Assembly (NCBI RefSeq): GCF_963678635.1
Contig: NC_087063.1
Span: forward strand, 37,524,759 to 37,588,758
Reading direction: 5' to 3'
DNA: 64,000 bases
Source of the DNA: Symsagittifera roscoffensis
Taxonomy: Eukaryota > Xenacoelomorpha > Acoela > Convolutidae
Below the pieces are notes generated by a model. It had not been told where the DNA came from, searched no databases, and worked only from the letters and a program-made list of their open reading frames with translations. Of the stretch, positions 35,481 through 46,680 are shown one piece after another; within the stretch, counting starts at the first letter, position 1, and every line of letters begins with the position of its first letter. Both the position numbers and the translations under genes were made by a program.

Positions 35481-36531
35481 CCTTTTAACTCTATCACATG
35501 CTGCTTCACATCAGGCTCGAAAAATGCTAAAGTTTGGCAAAGATTTTTGATGGTCGTCGTTTTTCTCAAAGCTTATTTTGACCTTTTCTTTTTGTTTAAA
35601 CATTTTCAGAGTTACTTTATGCCGTTTTCTCGCTTCTTTCAAGTGTTTGCGAAGTGTAGCTTCATCTCTGTTTTCACAAGCAAAGCTTGTGTTATAGTAT
35701 GATCTCTCTTTTTTTCCAACCTAAGTCCCAAATATTGTTGCGACACAAATATTGTAAATGTGTTCATTTTGATCAATAACCAGCTATTAAGTACAGCCAA
35801 TGCTAAGGATATTAACACAGACTATTATATTACAAATAGCACTTTAGCTTCAAATAATCATGGATCTGTAGCGTATAGGTAGGGAAGAAGACCCGCAACA
35901 AAAATAAGAGGGTTCGAACCTCGGCAGGTTTGGATGTTTTTTTAATGATCTTATGGTGATCTTTTGCTTTAAATGTTAGGTTCAATGTCAATAGCTGGGT
36001 CGCTTTTTGTTATACTTACGGCATTATTTATAATTTATTTCAAAAGTCAATTTTTTTGAAAAAAGAAGTGTAAAGTATGAATTTTTGAATAGCATTTCAT
36101 TTGGCAGAGTAATGTATTTACAAAAACTATCTTAGTAGTAGTACAAGTGATTGAAAATGAAATCTCTATAATATGCATTATAGCTCTCAAATTTAATACA
36201 TGCACTATACTCAAAATTACCACCTGTTGTAACATATCACCGAACTTTTTCGTATACTAGTTAAAATGCGTCCGCTCTATAAATTGAAGCATGTTAAATG
36301 GTAAATTTCTTTTTCAAGTTGACTGGTATTGCTAATGCGTCATAATTGGCTTGCTTCACTTAGCAATTATGTAGACTCATAATTGGCGTGCGTTACTTAA
36401 GGAAATTTTGTAGGCCCAAAGTTTTACTCATTCAGTTTTTCCCAGTAGCGTTATCGGGCATAATTTTGCATGTGTATGCGAAGTGCAACTTCGCCTCTGT
36501 ATAAAATTTTTGAACGGACTTATGATTTAAG
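35480..36531. other. Rest of intron 1, dispersed-repeat pieces
   Basis: Apart from the tRNA-like element this is AT-rich intron. Short matches to the dispersed family of this region occur: gtagcttcatctctgtt (about 35660) and cttcgcctctgtataaaat (about 36490). No gene is seen. Confidence 0.5.
35866..35940 (+). repeat. tRNA-like (SINE head or tRNA pseudogene)
   Basis: An A-box-like TAGCGTATAGGTAGG and a B box GGTTCGAACC lie about 35 bases apart. The outer ends (ggatctg and caggttt) can pair with G-U wobbles. The T-arm stem is imperfect and a T-rich tail follows, so a working tRNA is unlikely. Confidence 0.45.
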
Positions 36532-36611
36532 GTTCATCTTCTCCGAGAGAAAACACGATGCATAGCCCAGAAAACACCACAAATACTCAAAAAACATCGC
36601 ATTATTCACTT
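36532..36611 (+). CDS. ARHGEF7-like: PIX-like Rho GEF, exon 2 (linker between SH3 and DH)
   Basis: The exon reads as a Ser/Thr/Pro/Asn-rich linker ending SHYSL, directly followed in exon 3 by GLYSLLESQ. Together these line up with the YYNVVLQ-ILETE start of the beta-PIX DH domain. It is 80 bases long (two bases plus 26 codons), which is exactly what is needed to join exon 1 (phase 1) to exon 3 (phase 0). The donor is CTT|GTAAGT. The acceptor ttaag|gt is weak in pyrimidines. An alternative start at 36550, after ccgagag, keeps the same phase and follows a better pyrimidine run. There is an upstream in-frame TAA at 36528-36530. Confidence 0.65.
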
Positions 36612-37259
36612 GTAAGTAAATATTTGTGATATAAACTGATATGTAAATATGAAGTTTTCGAAGTTGTGCACAGAATCAGCTTGAATTAGGATTTGAGTTT
36701 TATATTTGAAATGTTAAAACCCATGTCAAACATTTTGATTTTTTAGGTCGATACGGTATGTGGTTTTTTCGTAGTGTATGTATGGCAGTTCGGAGTAATT
36801 GTGCATGATACTTGTCATTTCATCATACATTCCCAAGTATAATTGAGCACATTTTTGGTTGCTGGATTTTTAGGAGCTCTTTTCCACTGCCCCTGTCACC
36901 TTTTCCCTTTAATTTTTTGACAACTATTTTAATGTTGTCATAATTCAATAAGAATTGGCACGGTGAACAAATTAACATCGCGGATTTAGCCATGAAAACT
37001 CTTCAAGACCACTAGAAAATGAAAAATTTTAAAATGTTTGGAGGGAAGGGAGGGGGTGGAAAAGAGCCAAGTTTTGTTATCAAAATTAGAGTTTTCGTTT
37101 CCTGTTTATCAAAAAGGAGCACCTGCTGATATTTTGATTGCTATTACTCTTTAGTTTAAACCAGTGGCTTCTTCGGTTGATATGCTGATGGTTGACGTTC
37201 AAAACGTGCTATTTGGTGGTCCGTTCATGTTGAGTAAAAAGTGTGTTCAGGTCTACTTT

Positions 37260-37700
37260 TTTAGAACTCAGATAGCGCTCAAGTTTCACTCTTTTAAGTT
37301 CAATTCAATTTGATTTGTTTCAAGCAAATTAGGCAAAAACGCTTTCCAATAACAAATGTATATTTTAATTTCTCGCTGGAGTAAAAAGTAACCAATTGAC
37401 CCAGTTTTATCTAATTAGGCCAGTTTTATAAAAATGTTCTATTCAAAAAAAACATCCTTGAAGTTCAAAGAGCTTCCAAGGATATTTGAAAGTTTTCAAG
37501 TCGATCATGTTTTTTCGGTTTGTTTGAGTTCATTGAAACTTTTTCAGCTTTCTGTTGACAATGGTTTTGACAAGTTGATTCGTGCTTTTTATAGCTTTTA
37601 ACAAATTGATCAGGCAACCATTTAAATTTTGAAATAATTCTGACTTTAAAGCTGAAACTTATTAGCAACTTTTTTTCGACGTTTCGCGTTTGCCTTTTGT
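37260..37700. repeat. Dispersed intron repeat family D, copy
   Basis: Shares, in the same order, the blocks ttttaagttcaattcaattt, the aatttctcgctgg...aagtaaccaattgacccagtt segment, and an agttcaaagagctt tail with copies at 45.5-45.9 kb and 46.9-47.2 kb. Strongly diverged. Confidence 0.5.
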
Positions 37701-38504
37701 CGGCGTTTTATGGGTTCTTTTTTTGAAAAAGGGCACATCCAATCTTGCGGAATGAAATTTGCTTTGAAATTTGAAAATAGAGGCTTGAATTGTGCTAAGA
37801 AACTGACTTCTGGAAGAGAGCAATCAATTTGGTTTGCTCTTTTGACAGTTCAAGTTCAATTTGGAAATTTCGTTTGCAATGTTAACTCTATTTCACTGTC
37901 TCAAGGACAGAATTATTTCAGAATTTAAGACGTTGTCCGATGAGTTTGTTAAACGCTTTTGAGAATTGCAAAAGGTTCGGACAGACAGAATTAATTAAAA
38001 AGAGCAACTGTTTAGACATCAACGAAAATTAAAACTGAAATAAACATATCTTCGAAAGTTCATAAAGCATAGTTTTCGCTCAAAACCTGTTACCACGCTG
38101 GGCAATTGCATCCGAAGCGTCGAATACTATTTCTTGAATAATGAAAATTATTGCTAAGGGTTGCTAATATTTTTCTGCGATTAGTTTTCAAATTTTGAAT
38201 AAGTTGCCATCTTCACCTCGTTTGTTTTTTTTTTGTTAAAAATAAGTCCCTGATAATCGTTTTTGTAAAACATTATAAACGGTGGAATTACATTCTTGAA
38301 CTGATTTTACTAATAGTTTTATAGTGAAATCAGAGTTTTCATCGCAGTATTTAAAAATTAGGCTAGCATAATCATCGGATAATCGACGAACTCGCATTTT
38401 AAATTCGGTCTGTCCAAAATTCAAGGTTGTTCAGCTTCAGATTTTGCATGCAAAAAAAGGCCGAAATGCACTGAGTGCTCATTTTAATTAATTATGTCTA
38501 TCCG

Positions 38505-38640
38505 AGTTTTTTAATTATATAATTTAAATATTTTTAAAATAATTTGAATATTATTAAAATAAAATTATAAAAATATTTATTATAAAATTATAATTTAAAA
38601 TAAAATTTAAATTTTATATAATTTTTATATATTTTACAGC
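38505..38640. repeat. A/T-only low-complexity tract
   Basis: About 130 bases with almost no G or C, built from permutations of taatttaaat, aaaattat and tatttt. Confidence 0.9.
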
Positions 38641-39129
38641 CTTCAGTAATAGCTACAGACGTTTAGAGTTCAGAAAAATTGACGATTAAAACTTTTTTAT
38701 TCGGCTTTGTCCGTTTACGCCTTTCCACAAAACATAAACGGTGTCAACAATGGTTTTCAAAGGTCAATGCGAAGAACGATTTCTGTAAATTCTTTAAAGT
38801 TATTAAAAAACAGATTTTTTTCCAAATTTGTGTTTCGATTTTTGCTAGTTAACTTGGTCCTAAAATAGAAGCTTGTTTTTTTTTTAATAACAAGTGCACT
38901 CTTTTCCGACAGTTCCGTCTCATATAGCTAGCTTTTTTGCTTGTTCAGTTTCTGTGTTAAATTTTGTTGTTCGGACTAAGTTTTTCTGCAGTCAAAGTCA
39001 TTCCAATTTGAATCGAGGCAAGCTAGTGGGTCATAATAATTACCTCATCTACTCAAAATTTTATCGTCATTTTCGATTTTGGCTATTGGGGAATGAAAAA
39101 CAAGCTAAGATATTTGTAGTTTATTACAC

Positions 39130-39440
39130 TTGCGAGCTGGTCAGCGCAGTGTTTTAGTATGAACCGACTTTTTTCTAACCTAACTCGCAAATAAAATTTT
39201 TGCTATAATCACGATTTGTAGCATTAGAAATTTCATAGCATGTTTCTGCTTTATACTCGAGGTCGCTGGTTTGAATTCGTCGCATAGCAATAGTTTTACT
39301 AATTTGAGTCTGATTTCTACTTTTTCTTATTTTATTATACAGAGCTGCTTTTTGTCGTTTTCTCGCTAGTGTCAGCTTCGCCTCTGTATCAAATTCCAAA
39401 TTTCCAAAATTTTCGAGATTAGTTGAATTGCAGTCGGACA
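39130..39440. repeat. Dispersed intron repeat family D, copy
   Basis: Begins gtcagcgcagtgttttagta, then aactcgcaaataaaa, cacgatttgtagcattagaa and a ggtttgaattcg B-box-like site, then ends cagcttcgcctctgtatc. The same series occurs at 53190-53900 and, without the first block, at 45200-45530. Confidence 0.65.
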
Positions 39441-39645
39441 ATTTGTGGCTTTGACCTGATACGACGAGTATTGTTGCAGTATGTGCATAAATCAGCTATA
39501 AAGTACAACCGATTCTTATGATATTACAGCTGGCTATTGTTATCCGTGCGATTAGCAAGGTTATGGTACTCGTGTAATAGCTTTTCTCCGCACACATTGT
39601 TGCTAACAGAAACAGCACTCGAATCCAATGACAATTTCTGCTTAT

Positions 39646-39715
39646 TTAGCCTAGAGGTAATGCCCATGCTTGGGACGGCAGAGCATCTGGATTTGATTAC
39701 GTACATGAGTTGTTT
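39646..39715 (+). repeat. tRNA-like SINE remnant
   Basis: ttagcctagaggtaat is an A-box-like start, followed about 45 bases later by a degenerate B box (ggatttgattacg) and a T-rich tail. It aligns with 42822-42905. Confidence 0.45.
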
Positions 39716-40135
39716 TTTGTTCAAAAAAATTGTCCGTGTCAGATTTTAATTTAAGAGCTGTTCTTCAAGAGAATGAATGGATCGTAGTTACTTTTGAAAA
39801 TTTGAAAAAATATATCTATCTGAACGCTTTTATTTTCTATTTCATGTGAAACAATAAATCGCCTCTATGTGAAACAAGCAATTGGCAGTCTTGAAGATGC
39901 TGTCAGCTTCAACTATTTGATTCTTTTGAAATTTTATGTTGCATGTTCAGGTTTTTGTATATCCTTTTTTAAAAATGCCTATGAAAAAACTGTTTTGAGT
40001 GTTTACGAGTTATTACGTTGAACGTTGAAAACTTAAACTTATGTCATTTTTAAATTTCGACGTGCTTGTTCAGTTTGATTCGTTGTTCGTGCAATTGGCA
40101 TGTTTCTGTAGAAAACAGAATGTTTGTATATGCAG

Positions 40136-40230
40136 GGTCTCTACTCGTTGCTGGAGTCACAGATGAGGTTCGAGGACAGTCTCAACAACCTCCTGGAGAA
40201 GTCGCTCATTCCACTCGGAAACAGTAACAT
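40136..40230 (+). CDS. ARHGEF7-like: PIX-like Rho GEF, exon 3 (start of DH domain)
   Basis: 95 bases between tgtatatgcag| and |gtaatt. It encodes LYSLLESQMRFEDSLNNL and LIPLG, matching helix 1 of the PIX DH domain (ILETENEYSKEL...YLRPL). The conserved Glu of CR1 is kept. It ends in phase 2 with AT and joins exon 4 to make ATA (Ile). It is clearly richer in G and C than the flanking introns. The DH domain catalyses GDP release from Rac1/Cdc42, and CR1 contacts the GTPase switch regions. Confidence 0.85.
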
Positions 40231-41105
40231 GTAATTTTGAGCTTATCCATAAAATCCCACCCTCTGATAAACAGTATGTCGGGCTTGATTTGGAATCTTG
40301 ATTCTTAGTAAAAAGAGTTGTTTGCGGGATTTTACTCATTTGAATGTATTTTTTTAAATTTAGATTTTTTAGCTCTTTTCTTTCTCTGGTCATATACTCT
40401 TCGATTTACTCTGCGTTACGTTTTAGGCGATTATATTTGTGGTAACATTTTTTTTACACCAGGGCGCTAGTCTTTTCTCCAGCCACAAGTTTGTTAAATT
40501 TTGGGCTGCTGATATGAGAGCTATTGCCATACTCGGAACTGGAAAGATCTGACATGCTCAACTGATCATGCTCACTGTTATATTTATCGAGACCGATTGC
40601 AACTGTATATTAAATTTTCACTGTGTTTAGTTATTGCCGGCTACGGGTTTTAGGCTTACGATTTCGTTTGAATTCAGGTTGATGCGATGACACAGTTAAT
40701 TTTAACAAATTTTTTCTTTTTTGCGCGATTATAATTTTGGATTAACTCATATAAATGTAAATGTCTAGTGCCCTGATATCAGATAAATTTTCCGGAAAGA
40801 ATTTTTTTGTTTCTTGAGATTATTGATATTTTTCATTTTGCGTTAGCTATCGTTTTCTATGGTATTCGACAATTGAAAAAATTCCCTTTTTTGTTTGTAA
40901 AGACCTATTTTACTGTGCTGGCTATGTGTTCTTGTTTTTATCCATTTTTATAAAATTTTTCTGAATTTTATATAATTTTTTGAATTTTCGTTTCGACGTT
41001 CTTCAATTTTCGGGCTCAACAATTTTTCTAAATGTGGTTAGTATCTTTTCCTTATTGTTAATTGCCACTTGCTGAATTTTAATTGTAAGGCTTTGTTTTG
41101 TGTAG
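40231..41105. other. PIX intron 3
   Basis: 875 bp, AT-rich, ending in a ttttgtgtag acceptor. No other feature is seen. Confidence 0.8.
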
Positions 41106-41351
41106 ATTGTCTGCGAAGGATTATGACATCTTGTGTTGCAATTTGCATGAGATTACACAGTTGGTAAAAACGCTCACGAAAGAGCTGACAGATGCATGTA
41201 AGTTGGCCACATCCTCCTCATCATCCCCTTCCAGTCAGCAGGGGGGGAAGTTCGCCAAGCAGATGTGCTCGTTCCTGTCCAGATATAGAAACCTGCTGGT
41301 GGTTTATTGCGCCAATCATCCTCTAGCCCTGCGTGTCATCTCAAACCATAG
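41106..41351 (+). CDS. ARHGEF7-like: PIX-like Rho GEF, exon 4 (middle of DH domain)
   Basis: 246 bases between tttgttttgtgtag| and cataG|GTAATA. The translation NILSAKDYDILCCNLHEI followed by VYCANHPLALRVISNH matches the PIX segment ANISYLMGNLEEI...TYCANHPSAVNVLTEH. The YCANHP block is strikingly specific for PIX proteins. In between, a Ser-rich run (SSSSSPSSQQGG) replaces the shorter linker of vertebrate PIX, and FLSRYRNLL corresponds to FLTLMPQMK. It ends in phase 2 (AG) and joins exon 5 as AGC (Ser), restoring the [9 protein letters not shown]-like sequence. This is the strongest identification in the window. Confidence 0.92.
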
Positions 41352-42821
41352 GTAATAACGTATATAACTAAACTCGAAGAAGAACATGTAATTGGAAATT
41401 TTGTGGACCTTGTAAGTATTTTTACACTCGCGACATTCTGTTTTATCTTGTTTAGCTAAATCTTTGCATAGTTTCGAATGCTTACCACATTTTGCGTTCA
41501 AACACGGTACAATTTTTTGTCTCAAGCTATAACGTTTTTGCCTACGACGAAAAAAGTTCTTAGTTTTAGTCTGGCCAGAACCTGTTTTTTTTTTGCAAAT
41601 TAAAAAAAATTTTACGTTAGAAAAAAATTGACAATCTATCGTTTCTCCGCTCATTTTTGGTCACCGTAATTTTCACTGCGCTGACTTGTCAACTCTTTTT
41701 TGTATTGGACATTTGATTAGCTCCTAGAATTTTCGAATTTGCCATCATGATTTTCTGTAATTAAAAAGTTTTCAAGGTTTTTTCGGCTCAAATGTTTCGA
41801 CTCAGATATCGGCTTTATCACCTTACATTGCGTTATTTGAGAGTAAAAGATGTTCATCTTTTGTATTTTCCAAACAGCTGTGTTCCGATTAACTGGCTTT
41901 ACCCAATTTTGTCAGCTTAGCTGCCGCTCGTGAGATTTTCGAATGCTTTTTTTAGAGCTGCCGATTTTGTTTCTATACATGTTTTCCTCAATTTGAACAT
42001 AATTTAAAAGAAATGTAGTAGATGTAGTTATAGCTTTCTAGATATTTTATTAAAGAGTTGTATGTTTGCGTGGTGTCGCACGTGGTGGGAAGCTCTGCTT
42101 CGTGTATCTTGAGAGTTTCGGTTCAAAGTTTTTATTACGCTTGCGATTATCAAGCGTTCCTAGAAGGGAATATAGACCTATTTAATGGCGTTTTCGACTA
42201 CACTTTTAAAAAGAGCTGCCACAAACTCTGAAAAAGCGTTAAGGTTTTTAGACATCGCTGATTCAACATAAGGTTATTCGAAAGAAGCACTGCGCACAAC
42301 TTAAACGACAGTTTGGGTTTTAAAGCGAACTAAGTAACACCAAAAGACACGTTTGAAATTGAAAAAATATATAGTTTAAAAACAATTACGGGATTAGTGA
42401 GAATAAGTGACATCACGCATCTATAACTATATTGAGATTCACGTGACAAAATATTTAAACTCATCTATGCATGATTAAGCTAATGCTTTTACATAAGTAT
42501 ATCATCAAATAGCTGGCTTTTCTTTGATCATCAATACGTTTTTAGGTTAAGCAGCCAAGCAATCAAGTTCAAGTCTCCCAGCCATTTAATTGCTAGGAAA
42601 AACACACTGATCCATCCTGATATTAAAACACTCCTTCATTTTACAATCTATTTCGCATTTTTTGGTTATCAGTGTAATTGATCTATTTATCTATACGTTT
42701 TACGTTTGCGATTAGCAAGCGTTATCAAACTGGAATATAGACTTTTTTCGGGTTAAAAACTTGCTTAACAGAATCACTTGTATCTTGGCTCATAACGAAC
42801 TCAATTTTCTATGCGTTCCCG

Positions 42822-42905
42822 GACAACTTAGCCTGGAGGTAACAAACATGCATGGTGCGGCAAAGGTCCTGGGTTTGAATCTGATCAGGACCTGTTTTTT
42901 TTTAA
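42822..42905 (+). repeat. tRNA-derived SINE remnant
   Basis: ttagcctggaggtaac (A-box-like), about 40 bases, then gggtttgaatctgatc (B box) and a T run. It aligns along its length with 39646-39715, so the two are members of one SINE family. Confidence 0.55.
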
Positions 42906-43470
42906 ACGGGAATTTTCTGTTTCAAATAAAATTGTCGGCCTATTACTTGTCTGCTTATCTGTTGTCGGCTTAGTTGTCACATCTTGAATTTGTTTTTGCT
43001 GCGAGCATTTTTCTTCAATGTTGCTTTTAGGTTTTGATTTACTGGTACAATTCGTAATTTTACTTACCTTGAGCTCGTATTTCCTTCGTTTTGTTAAATT
43101 GGCTTTAAAACTTCCTCGACCTTAAATATTTCGGCCTATTTTTATTGGCCTGATGACCTAATTTTTGATCGTTTCAAGGGAAACACAACTTACTCTTCTA
43201 ACTTGTTTCAGAAGAGAAACAACCAAGGTTTTGGGCAAAGTCCAATTTTTGAAATCACCTTTTTCGTGCCGCATCAGTTTAGCAATTTCATTCATTATCA
43301 ATTACATGCCTCCAGCTTTAGTTGGGCACCTAGTTGCTTTTTATTTCGAAATTTAAAAATTTTGGATCACCTAGTTTTAACATTTAATTTTTTTTTCAAC
43401 TCAGGGTTTTTGTTTGTGTTGTATCGCAAGTGGTGCGAGGCTTCGCTTCGCCTCTGTTAAAAGTCGATGA

Positions 43471-44544
43471 ACTTTATTTAGGCTCTTATATAGGTCGTGG
43501 TGGTTTTGTTTCGTTTTTTTTCAGGAAAAGTTGTAAAATGCTCTAATAACAAAAGAAGTGCATTCATACATATGAATGCTCTTAGGTATATATGCACTTT
43601 TTGGGTTTAATTCAAGTACATATCCTAGAAGGTAGACAAAATGCACTCTCCGATTATGAAATGGCGCACAAAAATGGGATCCATTTTTATTATCGAAAGT
43701 GGAATTTAATATTTAGATTATACAGCAAAATAATAATTTTCCCTAATAATCTTTTTTTTTTTTAAAGGTTTTTTTTTTTTTTTTTTTTAAGGTTTCTAAA
43801 AAATAAAAATTGCTTACATATACAAAACAAACAACAAATGTGGGATGAATCATTGAGGATTGAATAATCTTAATGATCTTAATAATCTTAATCCTAATAA
43901 TCTAGTTTTCTAAAAAAAAGTGCCGATTATAAATTTTTCTTGAAATTCAATGAGCTTTAAGGCCTTATTTTTTGTTTGAATTTCGAAATTTCAATTTTTT
44001 CTGAGTCCATGAACTTTATTTAGGCTCTTATATAGGTCGTGGTGGTTTTGTTTCGTTTTTTTTTTCAGGAAAAGTTGTAAAATGCTCTAATAACAAAAGA
44101 AGTGCATTCATACATATGAATGCTCTTAGGTATATATGCACTTTTTGGGTTTAATTCAAGTACATATCCTAGAAGGTAGACAAAATGCACTCTCCGATTA
44201 TGAAATGGCGCACAAAAATGGGATCAATTTTTATTATCGAAAGTGGAATTTAATATTTAGATTATACAGCAAAATAATAATTTTCCCTAATAATCTTTTT
44301 TTTTAAAGGTTTTTTTTTTTTTTTTTTAAAGGTTTCTAAAAAATAAAAATTGCTTACATATACAAAACAAACAACAAATGTGGGATGAATCATTGAGGAT
44401 TGAATAATCTTAATAATCTTAATAATCTTAATCCTAATAATCTAGTTTTCTAAAAAAAAGTGCCGATTATAAATTTTTCTTGAAATTCAATGAGCTTTAA
44501 GGCCTTATTTTTTGTTTGAATTTCGAAATTTCAATTTTTTCTGT
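43471..44544. repeat. 542-bp tandem duplication, two copies
   Basis: Copy 1 starts at 43471 and copy 2 at 44013, both with actttatttaggctcttata. They are almost identical, differing mainly in poly-T length at 43748-43790 and 44297-44330 and in a few bases. Each contains the palindrome gcattcatacatatgaatgc. The unit ends with ttcgaaatttcaattttttc. Its left part belongs to dispersed family D. An inner block, taaaaattgcttacatat, also occurs in the RT family A element at about 7557. Confidence 0.92.
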
Positions 44545-45159
44545 AGGTTGAAGTTGAACTATGCGTTGGGTTGTTGGATACGTTTTACCTGCGCGTGAGA
44601 CTTTCTTGCCATGCTGAAGCGTTCTTCGCAATGGTTAAGCACATAATTATCTATGCATGGGTCAGCTAGTTCATGTAGGAAATTGTGTCTTAGATGCTAT
44701 GTATTCTTTAGTTATGCATGCAATTCCGGCCTAAACAGTCAAACAAGCATGTACAAGTAATAATTTGTAAAAAAAAATATGTATATCCATCCGTATATAA
44801 AGATCTTTTTTCATTTGAATATAAATAATTTAATGATTCAACAGTTGTTTAGATGTTTTTGTTTTGGTCTGTGAGTCTGTAAGTGTTTACCTATCGGACA
44901 TAAGCGGTCTTTCTAATTCAATCAGATGCTCGAAAACAAGGCTTAGTGTAGCTAAAATAACTTTAACTATACAGAGTGAATAGCGTGGCGTTGTTTTCTT
45001 TAATGTCGGCTACTTTTTAAGTAACGATACAGTTCGTTGGATACGTTTTTGTTTTGTTTATTTGTAAATATGATTGAGACTTGGACAAAAAGTTAAGTGT
45101 CAATGATTGTACTGAACACACTCAAATGGGTCGTGTTTGTCGCGTTTCTTTCTTGAGTT

Positions 45160-45860
45160 AAAATTTTAATAGTGGTGTTTCTTGTATTTTCACATTTTTG
45201 CCTCAACCAAACTCGCTAATAAAACAGCTCTTTTGATGGCATTTTTGCTAGAAGCACGATCTGTAGCATTGGAAATAGCAGAGCATCTGTTCTCTGCTTG
45301 GTGGCTAGTGTTTGCTGATTGTCAATCGACAGTGGATCAGATGAAAGGAAGCGAGACTGCTCGTCGACAAGTCGGAGGTTCAATGCCGCACTTAGCCCTT
45401 TTTTGTTTTTCGGTGACGTTTTTGCTGCGTATCGTTGGCAATTTATTATCATCTGTAGCTGTTGTAGCATCTCTATTAGCGTTTAGAGCTGCTTTTCTGA
45501 ATTGTAGCTTCGCCTTTGTGTTAAGTTTTTTCAAATCGACTTTTGATTTCTTTTTAAGTTCCATTCAATTTCATTTGTTGAAAGGAAGGAAGTTTGTGGT
45601 CCTCAATTACAAAAATGGAAATTGAGCGAAAAAGTATGAACGACTTTAAGTTGCGAACGTGGATTTTAAATTGTAATCACCAACGGAATATAAAAATTAA
45701 TTGTCATCAAAAAAAAATTGTTAATCATAAGTTGTACAAAAACTTGAAATGCAAGGAGCTTTAAAGCAGCATAATTTTTTCTTCAAAATTCGAAAATTGA
45801 TGTTTCATAAATAAACAAGGCTTTTTTGTTTTCTAGTATTCATTGACACTCTTACAACTG
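45160..45860. repeat. Dispersed intron repeat family D, long copy
   Basis: Contains aactcgctaataaaa, cacgatctgtagcattggaa, gtagcttcgcctttgtg, a tttttaagttccattcaatt block and the gagctttaa-gc...ttcaaaattcg tail, in the same order as the other copies. The long open stretch here is accidental. Confidence 0.6.
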
Positions 45861-46442
45861 GCTGCTGTCTATGTTTTTTAAGTCTGACAAAAGCTATACG
45901 AGTGATTTGAGTTGGCGAGGGCTTAATAGAATTGACTGTCCGTTGCTTCTTTTCCCTTCCTGCCCAATTTGCTCTACGTCACGCAGCGAAACTTGTCTAA
46001 GTAAGATAAACAGTTTTGGACTCGCACCTTAGTGCCTTTGTACCAGCCAATCTGATCCCACCCATTAAAAGAGTTCTATTGAACATAAGTTGTATTGCTT
46101 AACGAATCAGAACATAACTGGATACAGTTGTATTAGTAACAGAATAGAATAGAAGACCTCGCTCTGACTCTGCTTTGATCAGAGCTCAGTTGAGCGAGAA
46201 CAAGTCATGGGAAATGGGAATTTGTCAAATTGCTTACCAACTAGCTGGCATGGTTTTCTATTCCTCTTTGTGTCAAATTTCAAGTTATAAACACAAAAGG
46301 AGTTGAGTTCTATGTCGTTCTCTGAAATTATAGGTCGGAAGTAATTTTTCCTACTAGTGATTTTTTAAATTATCCTGCTTTACTTCACCTAGAGAACATC
46401 TCTTCAGCGGAGTAGAACGGACTTTATCTTTTGTTTGTTCAG

Positions 46443-46632
46443 CTCTCAACTAGACAGCTTTGCCAAGGCCAGTAGATCATCCCTGGGTGCTCCCGCCTCC
46501 TCCTCGCCATCTCCAGCAGCAGGTAGTGGCTACAGTGGTACCATTCTGGACTTAACAGCCGCCTTCTCCCAGCCTTTCAGACAAATCGAGACCTACTCTG
46601 GCATCCTCCGCGAAATTAAGGCCTCAATTTCG
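46443..46632 (+). CDS. ARHGEF7-like: PIX-like Rho GEF, exon 5 (DH, conserved region 3)
   Basis: 190 bases between tttgtttgttcag| and tcg|gtcagt. The translation S-SQLDSFAKAS, then GTILDLTAAFSQPFRQIETYSGILREI, aligns with [43 protein letters not shown] of PIX. The Q/KPF(M)R...Y..(L)L(R/K)E core is the Dbl-family CR3 helix. A Ser/Ala/Pro/Gly-rich insert of about 15 residues separates the two blocks and is not in vertebrate PIX. The exon ends in phase 0. The next exon (end of DH, then PH) is not recognised in the remaining 17 kb, so the gene probably continues beyond the window or has a diverged small exon here. Confidence 0.9.
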
Positions 46633-46680
46633 GTCAGTATTACTCTTCTCTGTCTGGTGCAAAGCAATAATTGCGTTCAA

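Larger units (their letters stand above)
36612..40135. other. PIX intron 2
   Basis: AT-rich intron of 3.5 kb. It contains parts of the dispersed repeat family (37260-37700, 39130-39440), an A/T-only tract (38505-38640) and a tRNA-like remnant at 39646-39715. An imperfect inverted pair lies at about 36870-36905 and 37041-37069 (ctcttttccac against gtggaaaagag). Short open frames in it show no recognisable domain. Confidence 0.6.
41352..46442. other. PIX intron 4
   Basis: 5.1 kb, AT-rich. It holds two copies of a short repeat (tacg-ttgcgatta-caagcgtt, about 42133 and 42705), a tRNA-like element, a 542-bp tandem duplication and a copy of dispersed family D. A 147-codon open stretch at 45182-45625 coincides with the repeat and is not a gene. 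41360-42690 and 44544-45160 hold nothing else recognisable. The intron ends ttttgtttgttcag. Confidence 0.7.

Noticed and set aside
35866-35940. Functional tRNA gene
   Set aside because: A and B boxes are present, but the T-arm stem has mismatches, the D arm is poor and no terminator run follows directly.
37710-37928. 72-codon open stretch in intron 2
   Set aside because: No domain, no splice signals at the ends and no similarity to PIX.
45182-45625. 147-codon open stretch
   Set aside because: It begins with TTG, overlaps a copy of dispersed repeat family D with related copies elsewhere that are not open, and shows no domain.
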